Part shown: in pieces, positions 1 to 7,784 of the stretch
Layout of the letters: each line of letters opens with the position of its first letter
Numbering within the stretch: the first letter of the stretch is position 1
Origin: Actomonas sp051209155
GTDB taxonomy: Bacteria; Verrucomicrobiota; Verrucomicrobiia; Opitutales; Opitutaceae
DNA length: 64,000 nt
Direction: 5' to 3' (one strand)
NCBI GenBank assembly: GCA_051209155.1
Contig: JBPJGB010000001.1
Notes under the pieces: model-generated
The model's input: the letters and a program-made list of their open reading frames with translations, nothing else
Database searches by the model: none
What the model was told of the DNA's origin: nothing
Program-made: the position numbers and the translations under genes

Positions 1-35
1 CCAAAATCAACGGACCTTTATAGGCGCAGTTTTTC

Positions 36-114
36 AACCACGGATGAACACAGATGAACACAGATCGGAAAGTCACGGAATCAATCCGTGTCCATCCGTG
101 TTCATCCGTGGTTT
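36..114. repeat. Inverted short-unit intergenic repeat upstream of ureC
   Basis: The left arm starts AACCACGGATGAACACAGAT and carries a second GATGAACAC unit. The right arm is its near-perfect reverse complement, ending ATCCGTGGTT. The whole could fold into a long hairpin. Related AACCACG-type copies occur at 23217-23355 and 36234-36270, so this is a dispersed family rather than a gene-specific site. It lies 27 nt before the ureC start codon. Confidence 0.85.
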
Positions 115-141
115 AAAAACCATTTCTCCAGGATTCCCGCC

Positions 142-1911
142 ATGTCCCTAAAATTCACTCGCCGCCAATACGCTGAAATGTTCGGGCCCACCGTGGGCGA
201 TCAGGTTCGGCTCGCAGATACGGAACTGTTCATCGAGGTCGAACGTGACCTCATCGCCGAAGCGGCGGGTTATGGCAACGAGGTCAAATTTGGCGGCGGC
301 AAGGTCATTCGCGATGGCATGGGTCAGTCGTCCACGGCCTGCGACGCCGACTCGCTCGATCTGGTCATCACCAATGCGACGATTCTCGATCCGGTGCTCG
401 GCGTGATCAAAGCCGACATCGGGGTGAAACACGGCGTCATCGTCGGCATCGGCCACGCCGGCAATCCCGGGATTCAAAGCGGCATCGGTTCCGTGTTTGC
501 CGATCCGAAGACCGGCAAGAAGGATCCGATGATCGTGGGCGCGGGCACTGAGGCGCTGGCCGCCGAGGGCTGCATTGTCACCGCCGGTGGCATCGACTCG
601 CACATCCACTTCATCTGCCCGCAGCAGATCAACGAAGCCATCAGCTCCGGCCTCACCACCATGTTGGGCGGCGGCACCGGCCCTGCGCACGGCACGCTGG
701 CGACGACGTGCACGCCGGGAGCCTGGAACATTCACCGCATGCTCGAAGCCGCCGAGGCTTACCCGATCAACCTTGGCTTCCTCGGCAAGGGTAACTGCTC
801 GACGCCGGAGCCCCTGCGCGAACAGGTCCGGGCCGGCGCCCTCGGTCTCAAGCTCCACGAAGACTGGGGCACGACCCCGGCCGCCATCGACACCTGCCTG
901 GGGGTGGCGGAGGAGTTCGATGTGCAGGTGGCGATTCACACCGATACCCTCAACGAAGCCGGCTTCGTCGAATCGACCCTCGGCGCCTTCAAGGGACGCG
1001 CCATCCACACTTACCACTCGGAAGGCGCGGGTGGGGGGCATGCTCCGGACATCATCCGTGTCTGCGGTGAACCCAACGTGTTGCCGTCGTCGACCAATCC
1101 GACGCGTCCGTTCACGGTGAACACCATCGATGAGCACCTCGACATGCTCATGGTCTGCCATCACCTCGACTCCAAGATCCCCGAAGACGTCGCTTTCGCC
1201 GAATCGCGCATTCGTCCCGAAACGATCGCGGCGGAGGATCGGCTGCACGACCTCGGTGCGATCTCCATGATGTCGTCCGACTCCCAGGCCATGGGTCGCA
1301 TTGGCGAGGTCATCTGCCGCACTTGGCAAACCGCGCACAAGATGAAGCTGCAGTTCGGCAAACTCACCGGGCCGAAGCACGCCGCCGCCGACAACTTTCG
1401 CGTCCTGCGCTACCTGGCCAAATACACCATCAATCCTGCGATCACCCACGGTATGGGACACATCATCGGCTCGATCGGGATCGGGAAGCTCGCCGACCTT
1501 GCCGTCTTCAAGCCGGCTTTCTTTGGCGTGAAACCGGAGCTCGTGCTCAAGGGCGGCTTCATTGCGTGGGCCAACATGGGCGATCCGAATGCTTCGATCC
1601 CTACGCCGCAACCGACGTTTTATCGACCCATGTGGGGCGCGGCCGGCAAGGCGCTCGGCAGCACCTGCCTGACTTTTGTGAGCCAGGCTTCGATGGACGA
1701 AGCCAACGGCCCCGGTTCGTTGGGCCTTTCACGCCGGATCGAACCGGTGCTCAAATGCCGCGCGATCGGTAAAGCCGACATGGTGCTCAACGACGCCATG
1801 CCGAAGATCGAAGTCGATCCGGAGACCTACACGGTGAAGGCCGACGGGGAGCATCTCACCTGCGAACCCGCGACCGTGCTGCCGCTCGCGCAGCGTTACT
1901 TTTTGTTCTGA
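142..1911 (+). CDS. ureC: Urease subunit alpha (catalytic subunit)
   Basis: Catalytic subunit of the dinickel amidohydrolase that splits urea to ammonia and carbamate; cytoplasmic. The dinickel ligands are visible: H154 and H156 in the GGIDSHIHF motif, the carbamylated lysine K237 in LGLKLHEDWG, further histidines in HTDTLNEAG and HTYHSEGAGGGH, the flap histidine in MVCHHL, and the aspartate in SSDSQAMGR. The start at 142 was chosen because MSLKFTRRQYAEMFGPTVGD is the normal family N-terminus; the frame is open further upstream but through repeat DNA. At 589 residues it is about 20 longer than enteric UreC, mostly from an insert near residues 112-128. ureA/ureB are not in the window and presumably lie to the left. 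Accessory genes lie 19.5 kb downstream. Confidence 0.97.
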   Translation: MSLKFTRRQYAEMFGPTVGDQVRLADTELFIEVERDLIAEAAGYGNEVKFGGGKVIRDGMGQSSTACDADSLDLVITNATILDPVLGVIKADIGVKHGVIVGIGHAGNPGIQSGIGSVFADPKTGKKDPMIVGAGTEALAAEGCIVTAGGIDSHIHFICPQQINEAISSGLTTMLGGGTGPAHGTLATTCTPGAWNIHRMLEAAEAYPINLGFLGKGNCSTPEPLREQVRAGALGLKLHEDWGTTPAAIDTCLGVAEEFDVQVAIHTDTLNEAGFVESTLGAFKGRAIHTYHSEGAGGGHAPDIIRVCGEPNVLPSSTNPTRPFTVNTIDEHLDMLMVCHHLDSKIPEDVAFAESRIRPETIAAEDRLHDLGAISMMSSDSQAMGRIGEVICRTWQTAHKMKLQFGKLTGPKHAAADNFRVLRYLAKYTINPAITHGMGHIIGSIGIGKLADLAVFKPAFFGVKPELVLKGGFIAWANMGDPNASIPTPQPTFYRPMWGAAGKALGSTCLTFVSQASMDEANGPGSLGLSRRIEPVLKCRAIGKADMVLNDAMPKIEVDPETYTVKADGEHLTCEPATVLPLAQRYFLF

Positions 1912-1937
1912 GCAACGCGTTCTGCGTTGCCCGTTTT
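1912..1937 (+). terminator. Hairpin terminator after ureC
   Basis: A perfect 7-bp stem GCAACGC / GCGTTGC with a 5-nt loop starts directly after the ureC stop codon and is followed by CCGTTTTCC. The T-run is short, so termination may be partial. It separates ureC from the transporter genes downstream. Confidence 0.55.
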
Positions 1938-2085
1938 CCGACGCTTGGCGGCGCCGGCTATTGGCGCTGCGTGCAGTTCTGCGCAGTCCGGAACGTCCTT
2001 CGCATAGAATCGATTCATAGCACGTTTTATCGACCCGACTGCGGCGATGGATGGCACACCAAGTGCTCAGGGGGTGGAACCTTTC

Positions 2086-2115
2086 GGTAACACAAAAACG
2101 TCAAAAAGTATTACT
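2086..2115. promoter_or_regulatory. Candidate NikR-architecture operator at the transporter start
   Basis: GGTAACA and TATTACT are separated by exactly 16 nt, giving a 5/7 inverted match. The right half-site is identical to the one at 13695-13701, upstream of the NikR-like gene. E. coli NikR binds half-sites separated by 16 nt, which is the geometry seen here. The site ends 2 nt before the first ATG of the binding-protein gene, so bound protein would cover the -10/start region. That it is an operator is inferred from spacing and recurrence. Confidence 0.6.
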
Positions 2116-2117
2116 CG

Positions 2118-3119
2118 ATGAACATGCTCCTTCGTCCGCTTGCGCGCTTCGCGCTCACGGCGACCGCTGCCGCCGGTCTCCTCGTTTCGTCCCTCTCCGC
2201 CGCGCCGCTCAAGATCGGTTACAGTGACTGGCCAGGATGGCTGCCCTGGGAGATAGCGCTCAAGAAGGGTTGGTTCAAGGAAGCTGGTGTCGAGGTTGAT
2301 TTCCAGTTCATGGACTACGTCGAGTCCATGGATGCCTATGCCGCCGGTGCGCTGGACGCGGTGTCGATGACCAACGGCGACGCGCTCGTGACGGGCGCGA
2401 CCGGCAAGCCCTCGGTCGCGATCATCTGCAACGATTATTCCAACGGTAACGACATGCTCATCGGTCGCGCCGGCCTCTCCTCGGTCAAGGACCTGAAGGG
2501 CAAAAAAGTTGGCGTCGAGGTGGGTTTCGTGTCGCACCTGCTCCTGCTTACCGCGCTGGAAAGTGCTGGCCTGAGCGAAGCGGATGTCGAGGTGGTGAAT
2601 GTGCCCAATGGCGAAGCGCCGCAGGTTCTCGCCAGCGGCGGTGTTGATGCCATCTGTGCCTGGCAGCCCAGCTCCGGCCAGGCCCTCAAACTGGTGGATG
2701 GCTCCAAGACCCTCTTCACCTCGGCCGATGCCCCGGGCATCATCTACGATTTGCTCTACGCTTCCCCCGAGAGCCTCGAGTCCCGCCGCGCCGAGTGGAA
2801 AAAGGTCGTCCAAGTTTGGTATCGAGTCGTCGACTACATGAAGGATGAGGACAACCTCGATGAGGTTTTGGACATCATGTCGTCGAAGGTCAGCGTAAGC
2901 CCCGACGAATACGAGCCCTTCCTGCAGGGCACCTACATTCTCACGGCCGCCGAGGCGGCGAAGATCTGGGCGGATGCCGAAGGTTTGGGTTCGCTCTACG
3001 GTTCCTCCAAGATCGTCGATGACTTCAACGTGAAGTTCGAAGTCTACGGTTCGCCCGAGCCGATCGAGAAGTATCTCGACCCGAGCCTCACGCTCGAGGT
3101 GCTCAAGGAATCGATGTGA
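2118..3119 (+). CDS. ABC transporter substrate-binding protein (NitT/TauT-type, urea-carboxylase-associated)
   Basis: Periplasmic solute receptor of 333 residues. It has a hydrophobic signal peptide (about residues 1-28, ending LLVSSLSAAPLK) followed by a NitT/TauT/SsuA-like fold that begins KIGYSDWPGWLPWEIA. It is followed by a permease and an ATPase, making a complete importer. Transporters of this family next to urea/guanidine carboxylase genes are taken to import the nitrogen substrate, so guanidine, urea or a precursor is the likely ligand. Two starts are possible, ATG 2118 or ATG 2124; a candidate operator abuts both and no clear ribosome-binding site is visible, so a leaderless transcript is conceivable. 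The ligand is not deducible from sequence alone. Confidence 0.85.
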   Translation: MNMLLRPLARFALTATAAAGLLVSSLSAAPLKIGYSDWPGWLPWEIALKKGWFKEAGVEVDFQFMDYVESMDAYAAGALDAVSMTNGDALVTGATGKPSVAIICNDYSNGNDMLIGRAGLSSVKDLKGKKVGVEVGFVSHLLLLTALESAGLSEADVEVVNVPNGEAPQVLASGGVDAICAWQPSSGQALKLVDGSKTLFTSADAPGIIYDLLYASPESLESRRAEWKKVVQVWYRVVDYMKDEDNLDEVLDIMSSKVSVSPDEYEPFLQGTYILTAAEAAKIWADAEGLGSLYGSSKIVDDFNVKFEVYGSPEPIEKYLDPSLTLEVLKESM

Positions 3120-3179
3120 TCATGGGTTGAATACAACGGGGCAACTCGCCCCACCGACTTCAATCCCAACGCCTTTCAC

Positions 3180-4550
3180 GTGGCCTCCCAACGGAACTAT
3201 CGTCGTCCGTGGATTGAGGTGGGGCGGGAGCTTACCGGCTCACGTCCCACCATCCTCACGGCGCTCTCCTTCCTGCTGCCGCTGTTGCTGTGGTCGGTGG
3301 TCAGTTACGTGCCCTTCATTTGGCACCCTGACATCGAACTCAGCCTGCCGGTGACGCGGGCGGACTCGACCTCGGTCTACGTGCCAGGCGACCACGTCGG
3401 GCGCGATTTCTTCGGTGAATTCCAGGAGGCGATCCGGACGGAGAACGCCGCCACCGGCGCCATTCATGCCGGGACCACGGAGACCGCGGGATCGAGTCGG
3501 CGCGACAACATCAAACAGTTGCGCCAACTCTCGCCGCTCGCCGTGGCTCACGGTTGGATCACTTCGGAGCAGGAGCGCGACACCGCAGCGATGTTTGATG
3601 TCTGGGGTGGTTTGGCCACCGGCCGTCTGGTGGCGACCGATCCGGCGCTGACCGAGGAGAACCTCGAGCTGGTGCGCCGCAACTGGGCGCTGCTTTCCGC
3701 GAGTGGCGACCGTTACGACAAGGACACCTTTCCTGAGCTGCCGCTCTACAAGCTGGTTCCCCAGGGGCGACTCGCCAACCCCGACTACCTGCCGGAGCCG
3801 CATAAAGCGCTGCTGTCCGGAATCCGCGCCTTCACCAAGCCGGTCGATGACGGGCAGCCCACCATGGCCGAACGCACTGCCCACTCGGTCAACATTGTCT
3901 TCACCGGCTTCCTCATCTCCTGCGTGATCGGCATCCCACTGGGCGTGCTCTGCGGTTCGATCGCGCTCTTTTCGAAGTTGGTCGAACCCTTTGTGGACTT
4001 CTTCCGCTACATGCCGGCGCCGACTTTCTCGACCGTCCTCGTGGCCATCCTCGCGGTGAACGACGGACCCAAGGTCGCGATGATCGTGCTGGGCACGGTT
4101 TTCCAAATGATCCTCGTGCTCGCCAAAACAACGCGCCTGCTCGACCGCTCCCTGCTCGAAGCCGCGCAGACGCTCGGCGCATCGCAAAAGCATCTGCTCT
4201 TTCGTGTCACGCTGCCTGGCATTCTGCCCAACCTCTACAACGACCTGCGCATCATGCTGGGCTGGGCCTGGACCTGGTTGGTCATCGCCGAACTCATCGG
4301 CGTGAAGTCCGGCCTCACCGAGTTCATCGAAACGCAGGGCCGCTGGCGCAACTTCGACAACGTCTACCCGATCATCATCCTCATCGGTCTGATCGGCTAC
4401 TTCACCGATCAGTTTCTGGCCTGGCTGCATCGCCCGCTCTTTCCGTGGCTCGGCGAACCGGCGGGCCCGGTCACGCGCGGTGTCATCCGCGTCGCGCTGT
4501 GGATTCCGCGTTGGTTTATGAACGCCGCCAAGGAGCGGTCTGTTTCCTGA
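3180..4550 (+). CDS. ABC transporter permease with large periplasmic insert
   Basis: Membrane subunit of the importer. One N-terminal TM helix (about residues 25-45, ALSFLLPLLLWSVV) is followed by roughly 180 soluble residues. The standard BPD_transp_1 domain follows (about 235-430) with the EAA-loop motif LLEAAQTLGASQKHLLFRV. The start is taken as GTG 3180 because no ATG or TTG exists in frame after the preceding stop at 3119. At 456 residues it is much longer than ordinary NitT/TauT permeases (about 250-280); the excess is the segment between TM1 and the core. It sits 60 nt after the binding protein and 1 nt before the ATPase. Confidence 0.88.
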   Translation: MASQRNYRRPWIEVGRELTGSRPTILTALSFLLPLLLWSVVSYVPFIWHPDIELSLPVTRADSTSVYVPGDHVGRDFFGEFQEAIRTENAATGAIHAGTTETAGSSRRDNIKQLRQLSPLAVAHGWITSEQERDTAAMFDVWGGLATGRLVATDPALTEENLELVRRNWALLSASGDRYDKDTFPELPLYKLVPQGRLANPDYLPEPHKALLSGIRAFTKPVDDGQPTMAERTAHSVNIVFTGFLISCVIGIPLGVLCGSIALFSKLVEPFVDFFRYMPAPTFSTVLVAILAVNDGPKVAMIVLGTVFQMILVLAKTTRLLDRSLLEAAQTLGASQKHLLFRVTLPGILPNLYNDLRIMLGWAWTWLVIAELIGVKSGLTEFIETQGRWRNFDNVYPIIILIGLIGYFTDQFLAWLHRPLFPWLGEPAGPVTRGVIRVALWIPRWFMNAAKERSVS

Positions 4551-4551
4551 T

Positions 4552-5466
4552 ATGACGGCTGCAAACGCATCCTTGCCCGACTACCGCGATCAATCGCCCG
4601 CGGTGCGCGAGCGCTTCACTCGTTTCCACCAGCGCCCGGTCGTGCTGGAAGTGAAGGGGCTCAACAAGTCCTTCAACTCCGCGAGCGGCCCCGTCCACGC
4701 ACTCAAGGACATCAATTTCTCCATCCGCCGGCGGGAGTTCAATTGCGTCATTGGTCCGTCCGGCTGCGGCAAGTCGACGCTCATTCGCATCCTGGCCGGC
4801 CTGGACTACCCGACTTCGGGCGAAGTCCTGCTCGATGGCCATCCTGTGCGCGGCCCCGGTGCGGATCGCGGCATGGTCTTTCAAGGTTACACGCTGTTTC
4901 CGTGGCTGACTGTGAAGCGCAACGTGATGTTCGGGCCAATGACCGCCGGCACGAGCGAGACCGAGGCCGAGCGCGATGCCCGCTTCTGGATCGATATGGT
5001 GGGGCTGTCGCGCTTCGAGAACGCCTATCCCTTTGAGCTCTCCGGTGGCATGAAACAGCGCACCGCCATCGCCCGGGCGCTCGCGAACCGGCCGCGTATC
5101 CTGCTGATGGACGAACCCTTCGGGGCGCTCGACGCGCAGACCCGTTTCCAGATGCAGGAAAGTCTGCTCGAGATCTGGCGCAATGTGGAGGTGACCATCC
5201 TCTTCATCACCCACGACCTTGAGGAGGCGGTGTATCTCTCCGACCGTATCCTGGTTTTGGATGCGCACCCCGGTCGGGTGAACGAAATCATCGAGTCGCC
5301 GGTGCCGCGGCCGCGCGCCGATGACTGCATCGTGTCGCCCGAATTCCTGGCCACGAAGCAACACATCGAGCACCTCATTCACCCGCCCTGCAACGACCCC
5401 AAGGTTGCCAACAAGTCCGGGCTGAACATCACGCGCATGACCGCGCCGGATGATACCGTTTTCTGA
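4552..5466 (+). CDS. ABC transporter ATP-binding protein
   Basis: Nucleotide-binding subunit of the importer, 304 residues. It has Walker A GPSGCGKST (68-76), the Q-loop in VFQGYTLFPWL, the signature LSGGMKQ (163-169), Walker B ILLMDEP with D187/E188, and the H-loop H221. The architecture is that of SsuB/TauB/NrtD importers of nitrogen or sulfur compounds. About 30 residues precede the usual domain start. The C-terminal tail of about 60 residues, rich in proline and cysteine, is not part of the core fold. The permease stop at 4550 is separated from this ATG by a single base, implying translational coupling. Confidence 0.93.
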   Translation: MTAANASLPDYRDQSPAVRERFTRFHQRPVVLEVKGLNKSFNSASGPVHALKDINFSIRRREFNCVIGPSGCGKSTLIRILAGLDYPTSGEVLLDGHPVRGPGADRGMVFQGYTLFPWLTVKRNVMFGPMTAGTSETEAERDARFWIDMVGLSRFENAYPFELSGGMKQRTAIARALANRPRILLMDEPFGALDAQTRFQMQESLLEIWRNVEVTILFITHDLEEAVYLSDRILVLDAHPGRVNEIIESPVPRPRADDCIVSPEFLATKQHIEHLIHPPCNDPKVANKSGLNITRMTAPDDTVF

Positions 5467-5475
5467 GTCCCCGCC

Positions 5476-6303
5476 ATGCCGATCGCGACCCCCTTGCTCG
5501 ACTTGCTGCAGGCCCGAAAGCTCGGGCTCCCGCGGCGGCTCGAGGACCTGAGTTGGCCAACCGTGGGAGAGGCGGCGCGCGATGAGCACGCCGTGCTCAT
5601 CCTGCCCATCGGCGCGACCGAGCAGCATGGGCCGCACCTGCCGATCAATACGGATACCTGCATCGGCACCGCGGTCTGCGACCTGGCCTCGGCCATGAGC
5701 GGTGCGTGGGTGGCGCCGGCCCTGGCCTACACGGTTTCGTCCGGCCACACCGGCAAGTGGCCCGGCACCTTTTCGCTCCAGCACGAAACCTTCATCGCCG
5801 TCATGGCCGAGTGGACCGCGTGGGCGGTGCACATGGGCTGGCGTCGGATCCTCTGGGTGAACTCCCATTTCGGGAACGATGCCTCGCTGCGGGTTGCGCT
5901 CGATCAGGCGCGGGTGCGCCACCTCGGCAAACTGCAGATCGGGCTGCTGCACACCTTCCGCCTGAGCCCGGCGATCTGGGACTATTTCATCAGCGATGCG
6001 GAAGACCTCCACGCCAACAAGGCCGAGACCGACCTCATGCTCTTCCTCGCGCCTGAGTTGGTCGACATGAGTCAGGCCGAGGATGACCCGGACCGCACCG
6101 GCGGCATGGTGTTTTCCTGCCCGGTCGCGCAGACCAGCCTCAACGGCCTGACGGGTGCGCCGTCGGAGGGCACCGCCGAGCGCGGCCAGTCGCTGCTCCT
6201 CGAAATGGGCGCAGCGCTCGCCGCCAAAATCGAGTTGGCGAAGACCGAAGTTCCGCCGCTGCCGCCGAGTGAATGGTCCGACGTGACCACGCCGCTGCTC
6301 TAA
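5476..6303 (+). CDS. Creatininase-family amidohydrolase
   Basis: A 275-residue member of the creatininase family (metal-dependent hydrolases of cyclic amides: creatininase, FAPy deformylase, mycofactocin MftE). Metal-binding elements are visible: E49, H51 and H54 in TEQHGPHLPINTD (with D60), NSHFGND replacing the usual NGHGGN, and HANKAETD replacing the usual HAGxxETS. The substitutions H-F-G for H-G-G and D for S suggest a substrate other than creatinine. It lies 9 nt after the ATPase in the same operon and probably opens a ring or amide in the imported compound. The exact reaction is unknown. Confidence 0.8.
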   Translation: MPIATPLLDLLQARKLGLPRRLEDLSWPTVGEAARDEHAVLILPIGATEQHGPHLPINTDTCIGTAVCDLASAMSGAWVAPALAYTVSSGHTGKWPGTFSLQHETFIAVMAEWTAWAVHMGWRRILWVNSHFGNDASLRVALDQARVRHLGKLQIGLLHTFRLSPAIWDYFISDAEDLHANKAETDLMLFLAPELVDMSQAEDDPDRTGGMVFSCPVAQTSLNGLTGAPSEGTAERGQSLLLEMGAALAAKIELAKTEVPPLPPSEWSDVTTPLL

Positions 6304-6323
6304 AACCTGAACCCTCTTTTTTT

Positions 6324-7751
6324 ATGTCCTCCGACTCCGTTCCCGTTTTCGCCACGCCCGCTGACTTCACGGTCGATCCCGCCAAACTGCAAAAGACGCA
6401 GGCCGCGCTCGCCGATGCAGGCTGCAAGTTCATCGTCTCCACCTACGTCGACGTGCATGGGGTGCCGAAGGCGAAGATGAACCCGGTCGGCGTGCTCGAG
6501 AAAGTCGCTCAAGGTTCCGAGCTTTTCACGGTGGGCGCGATGGAAGGCATGGGGCTTGTCGGCCCGGAGAAGGACGAGTGTGCCGCCGTGCCGGATCTCG
6601 ACACGCTCACCATCTGCCCCTGGGACAAACGCGTCGGTTACTTTTTCGGCGACCTCTACTACCACGGTGCGCCCTATGGGAATGACAGCCGCGTGATCCT
6701 GAAACGGCAGCTCGAGCGCGCCGCCGCGATGGGCCTGAAGTTCAATGTCGGCACCGAGCCTGAGTTCTACGTCGTGCGACCCGACGCGCCGTCCCGTGAG
6801 ACGGAGATGATTGCCCGCTATCGTTATCAAGGATTGTGCCCGGCTTACGATGTGCACCAGACGCTGGGTTCGCTCCCGTTCTTGGAAAAGATGTCCGATT
6901 ATATCGAGGAGCTGGGGTGGGGGCTCTACTCCTTCGATCAGGAAGGCGGGCACAGCCAATTCGAGTTCGACCTCAACTACGCCGACGCGCTCACGACCTC
7001 CGACCGCTTTGTCTTTCTGCGCCTCATGGCCAAGAACGTCGCCGAGTCGCTCGGCCTGGTCGCGACCTTCATGCCGAAGCCCTACGAGGACGACTTCCGC
7101 AGCGGCAACCATTTCAACATGTCACTCGCCAGCCTGGAGACCGGGGAGAATCTCTTCGCGCCGGAGCCGGACGGGAACCCCTTCATCGACAAATACGGCA
7201 TCAGGTGCTCCAAGCTCGCCTACCACTTCGCCGCCGGCCAGTTGAAGCACGCCGGCGCGATCACCGCGGTCACGTCGCCGACCTACAACAGCTACCAAGG
7301 CTTCATCGCGCAGGGCGCCATGGCCGACGTGAGTTGGGCGCCCATCCTCGTCGCCTACGGCAATAACAACCGCTCCGCCATGCTGCGCGTGCCGCCGAAC
7401 CGTTACTGCGTCGAAAACCGCGCGCCGGACATGTCGGTCAATCCCTACCTTGCGCTTGCCATCACGCTCGCCGCCGGGCTCGACGGCATTGAGCAGGAAC
7501 TCGATCCGGGGCAGCCCCTCAACGAATCGACCTATGAGCTCACGCCCGCGCAGCTCAAGGCCAGCGGCACGCCCTTCCTGCCGCGCACGCTGTTGCACGC
7601 GATCGAGGCGTTCGAGGCCGACCCGATCGTCGAAAAAGCCTTCGGGGCTGAAATGCGCGACATCTACCTCGCCCAGAAGCAGCGCGAGTGGGACGAGGCC
7701 TTCTTCCCGATCAACCCGGAACACAAGGCCCGTCGCCTGCGTTTCATCTGA
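6324..7751 (+). CDS. Glutamine synthetase-like ligase, GlnT/type III-like (paralogue 1)
   Basis: A 475-residue ATP-dependent ligase of the glutamine synthetase superfamily. Catalytic features are intact: GTEPEFYV and SQFEFDLN (metal-binding glutamates), GNHFNMSL (metal/ATP histidine), NNRSAMLRVP, and ENRAPDMSVNPYLAL near the C-terminal adenylylation-type loop. Relatives of this GlnT branch include gamma-glutamylmethylamide synthetase, so it may glutamylate an amine from the imported compound instead of fixing free ammonia. ATG 6324 was chosen because the frame upstream overlaps the preceding gene. A paralogue follows 33 nt later, indicating tandem duplication and divergence. Confidence 0.85.
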   Translation: MSSDSVPVFATPADFTVDPAKLQKTQAALADAGCKFIVSTYVDVHGVPKAKMNPVGVLEKVAQGSELFTVGAMEGMGLVGPEKDECAAVPDLDTLTICPWDKRVGYFFGDLYYHGAPYGNDSRVILKRQLERAAAMGLKFNVGTEPEFYVVRPDAPSRETEMIARYRYQGLCPAYDVHQTLGSLPFLEKMSDYIEELGWGLYSFDQEGGHSQFEFDLNYADALTTSDRFVFLRLMAKNVAESLGLVATFMPKPYEDDFRSGNHFNMSLASLETGENLFAPEPDGNPFIDKYGIRCSKLAYHFAAGQLKHAGAITAVTSPTYNSYQGFIAQGAMADVSWAPILVAYGNNNRSAMLRVPPNRYCVENRAPDMSVNPYLALAITLAAGLDGIEQELDPGQPLNESTYELTPAQLKASGTPFLPRTLLHAIEAFEADPIVEKAFGAEMRDIYLAQKQREWDEAFFPINPEHKARRLRFI

Positions 7752-7784
7752 ACGGTTTGCCCATCTCTGCACCTCGCTCCTCGC

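Noticed and set aside
36..114. CRISPR array
   Set aside because: Units are tandem or inverted without unique spacers of constant length, and no cas genes are present.
1938..2117. Guanidine (ykkC-type) riboswitch in the transporter leader
   Set aside because: I looked for the conserved guanidine-I loop sequences and for paired ACGR hairpins of the smaller classes and saw none. The leader instead contains the NikR-like site.
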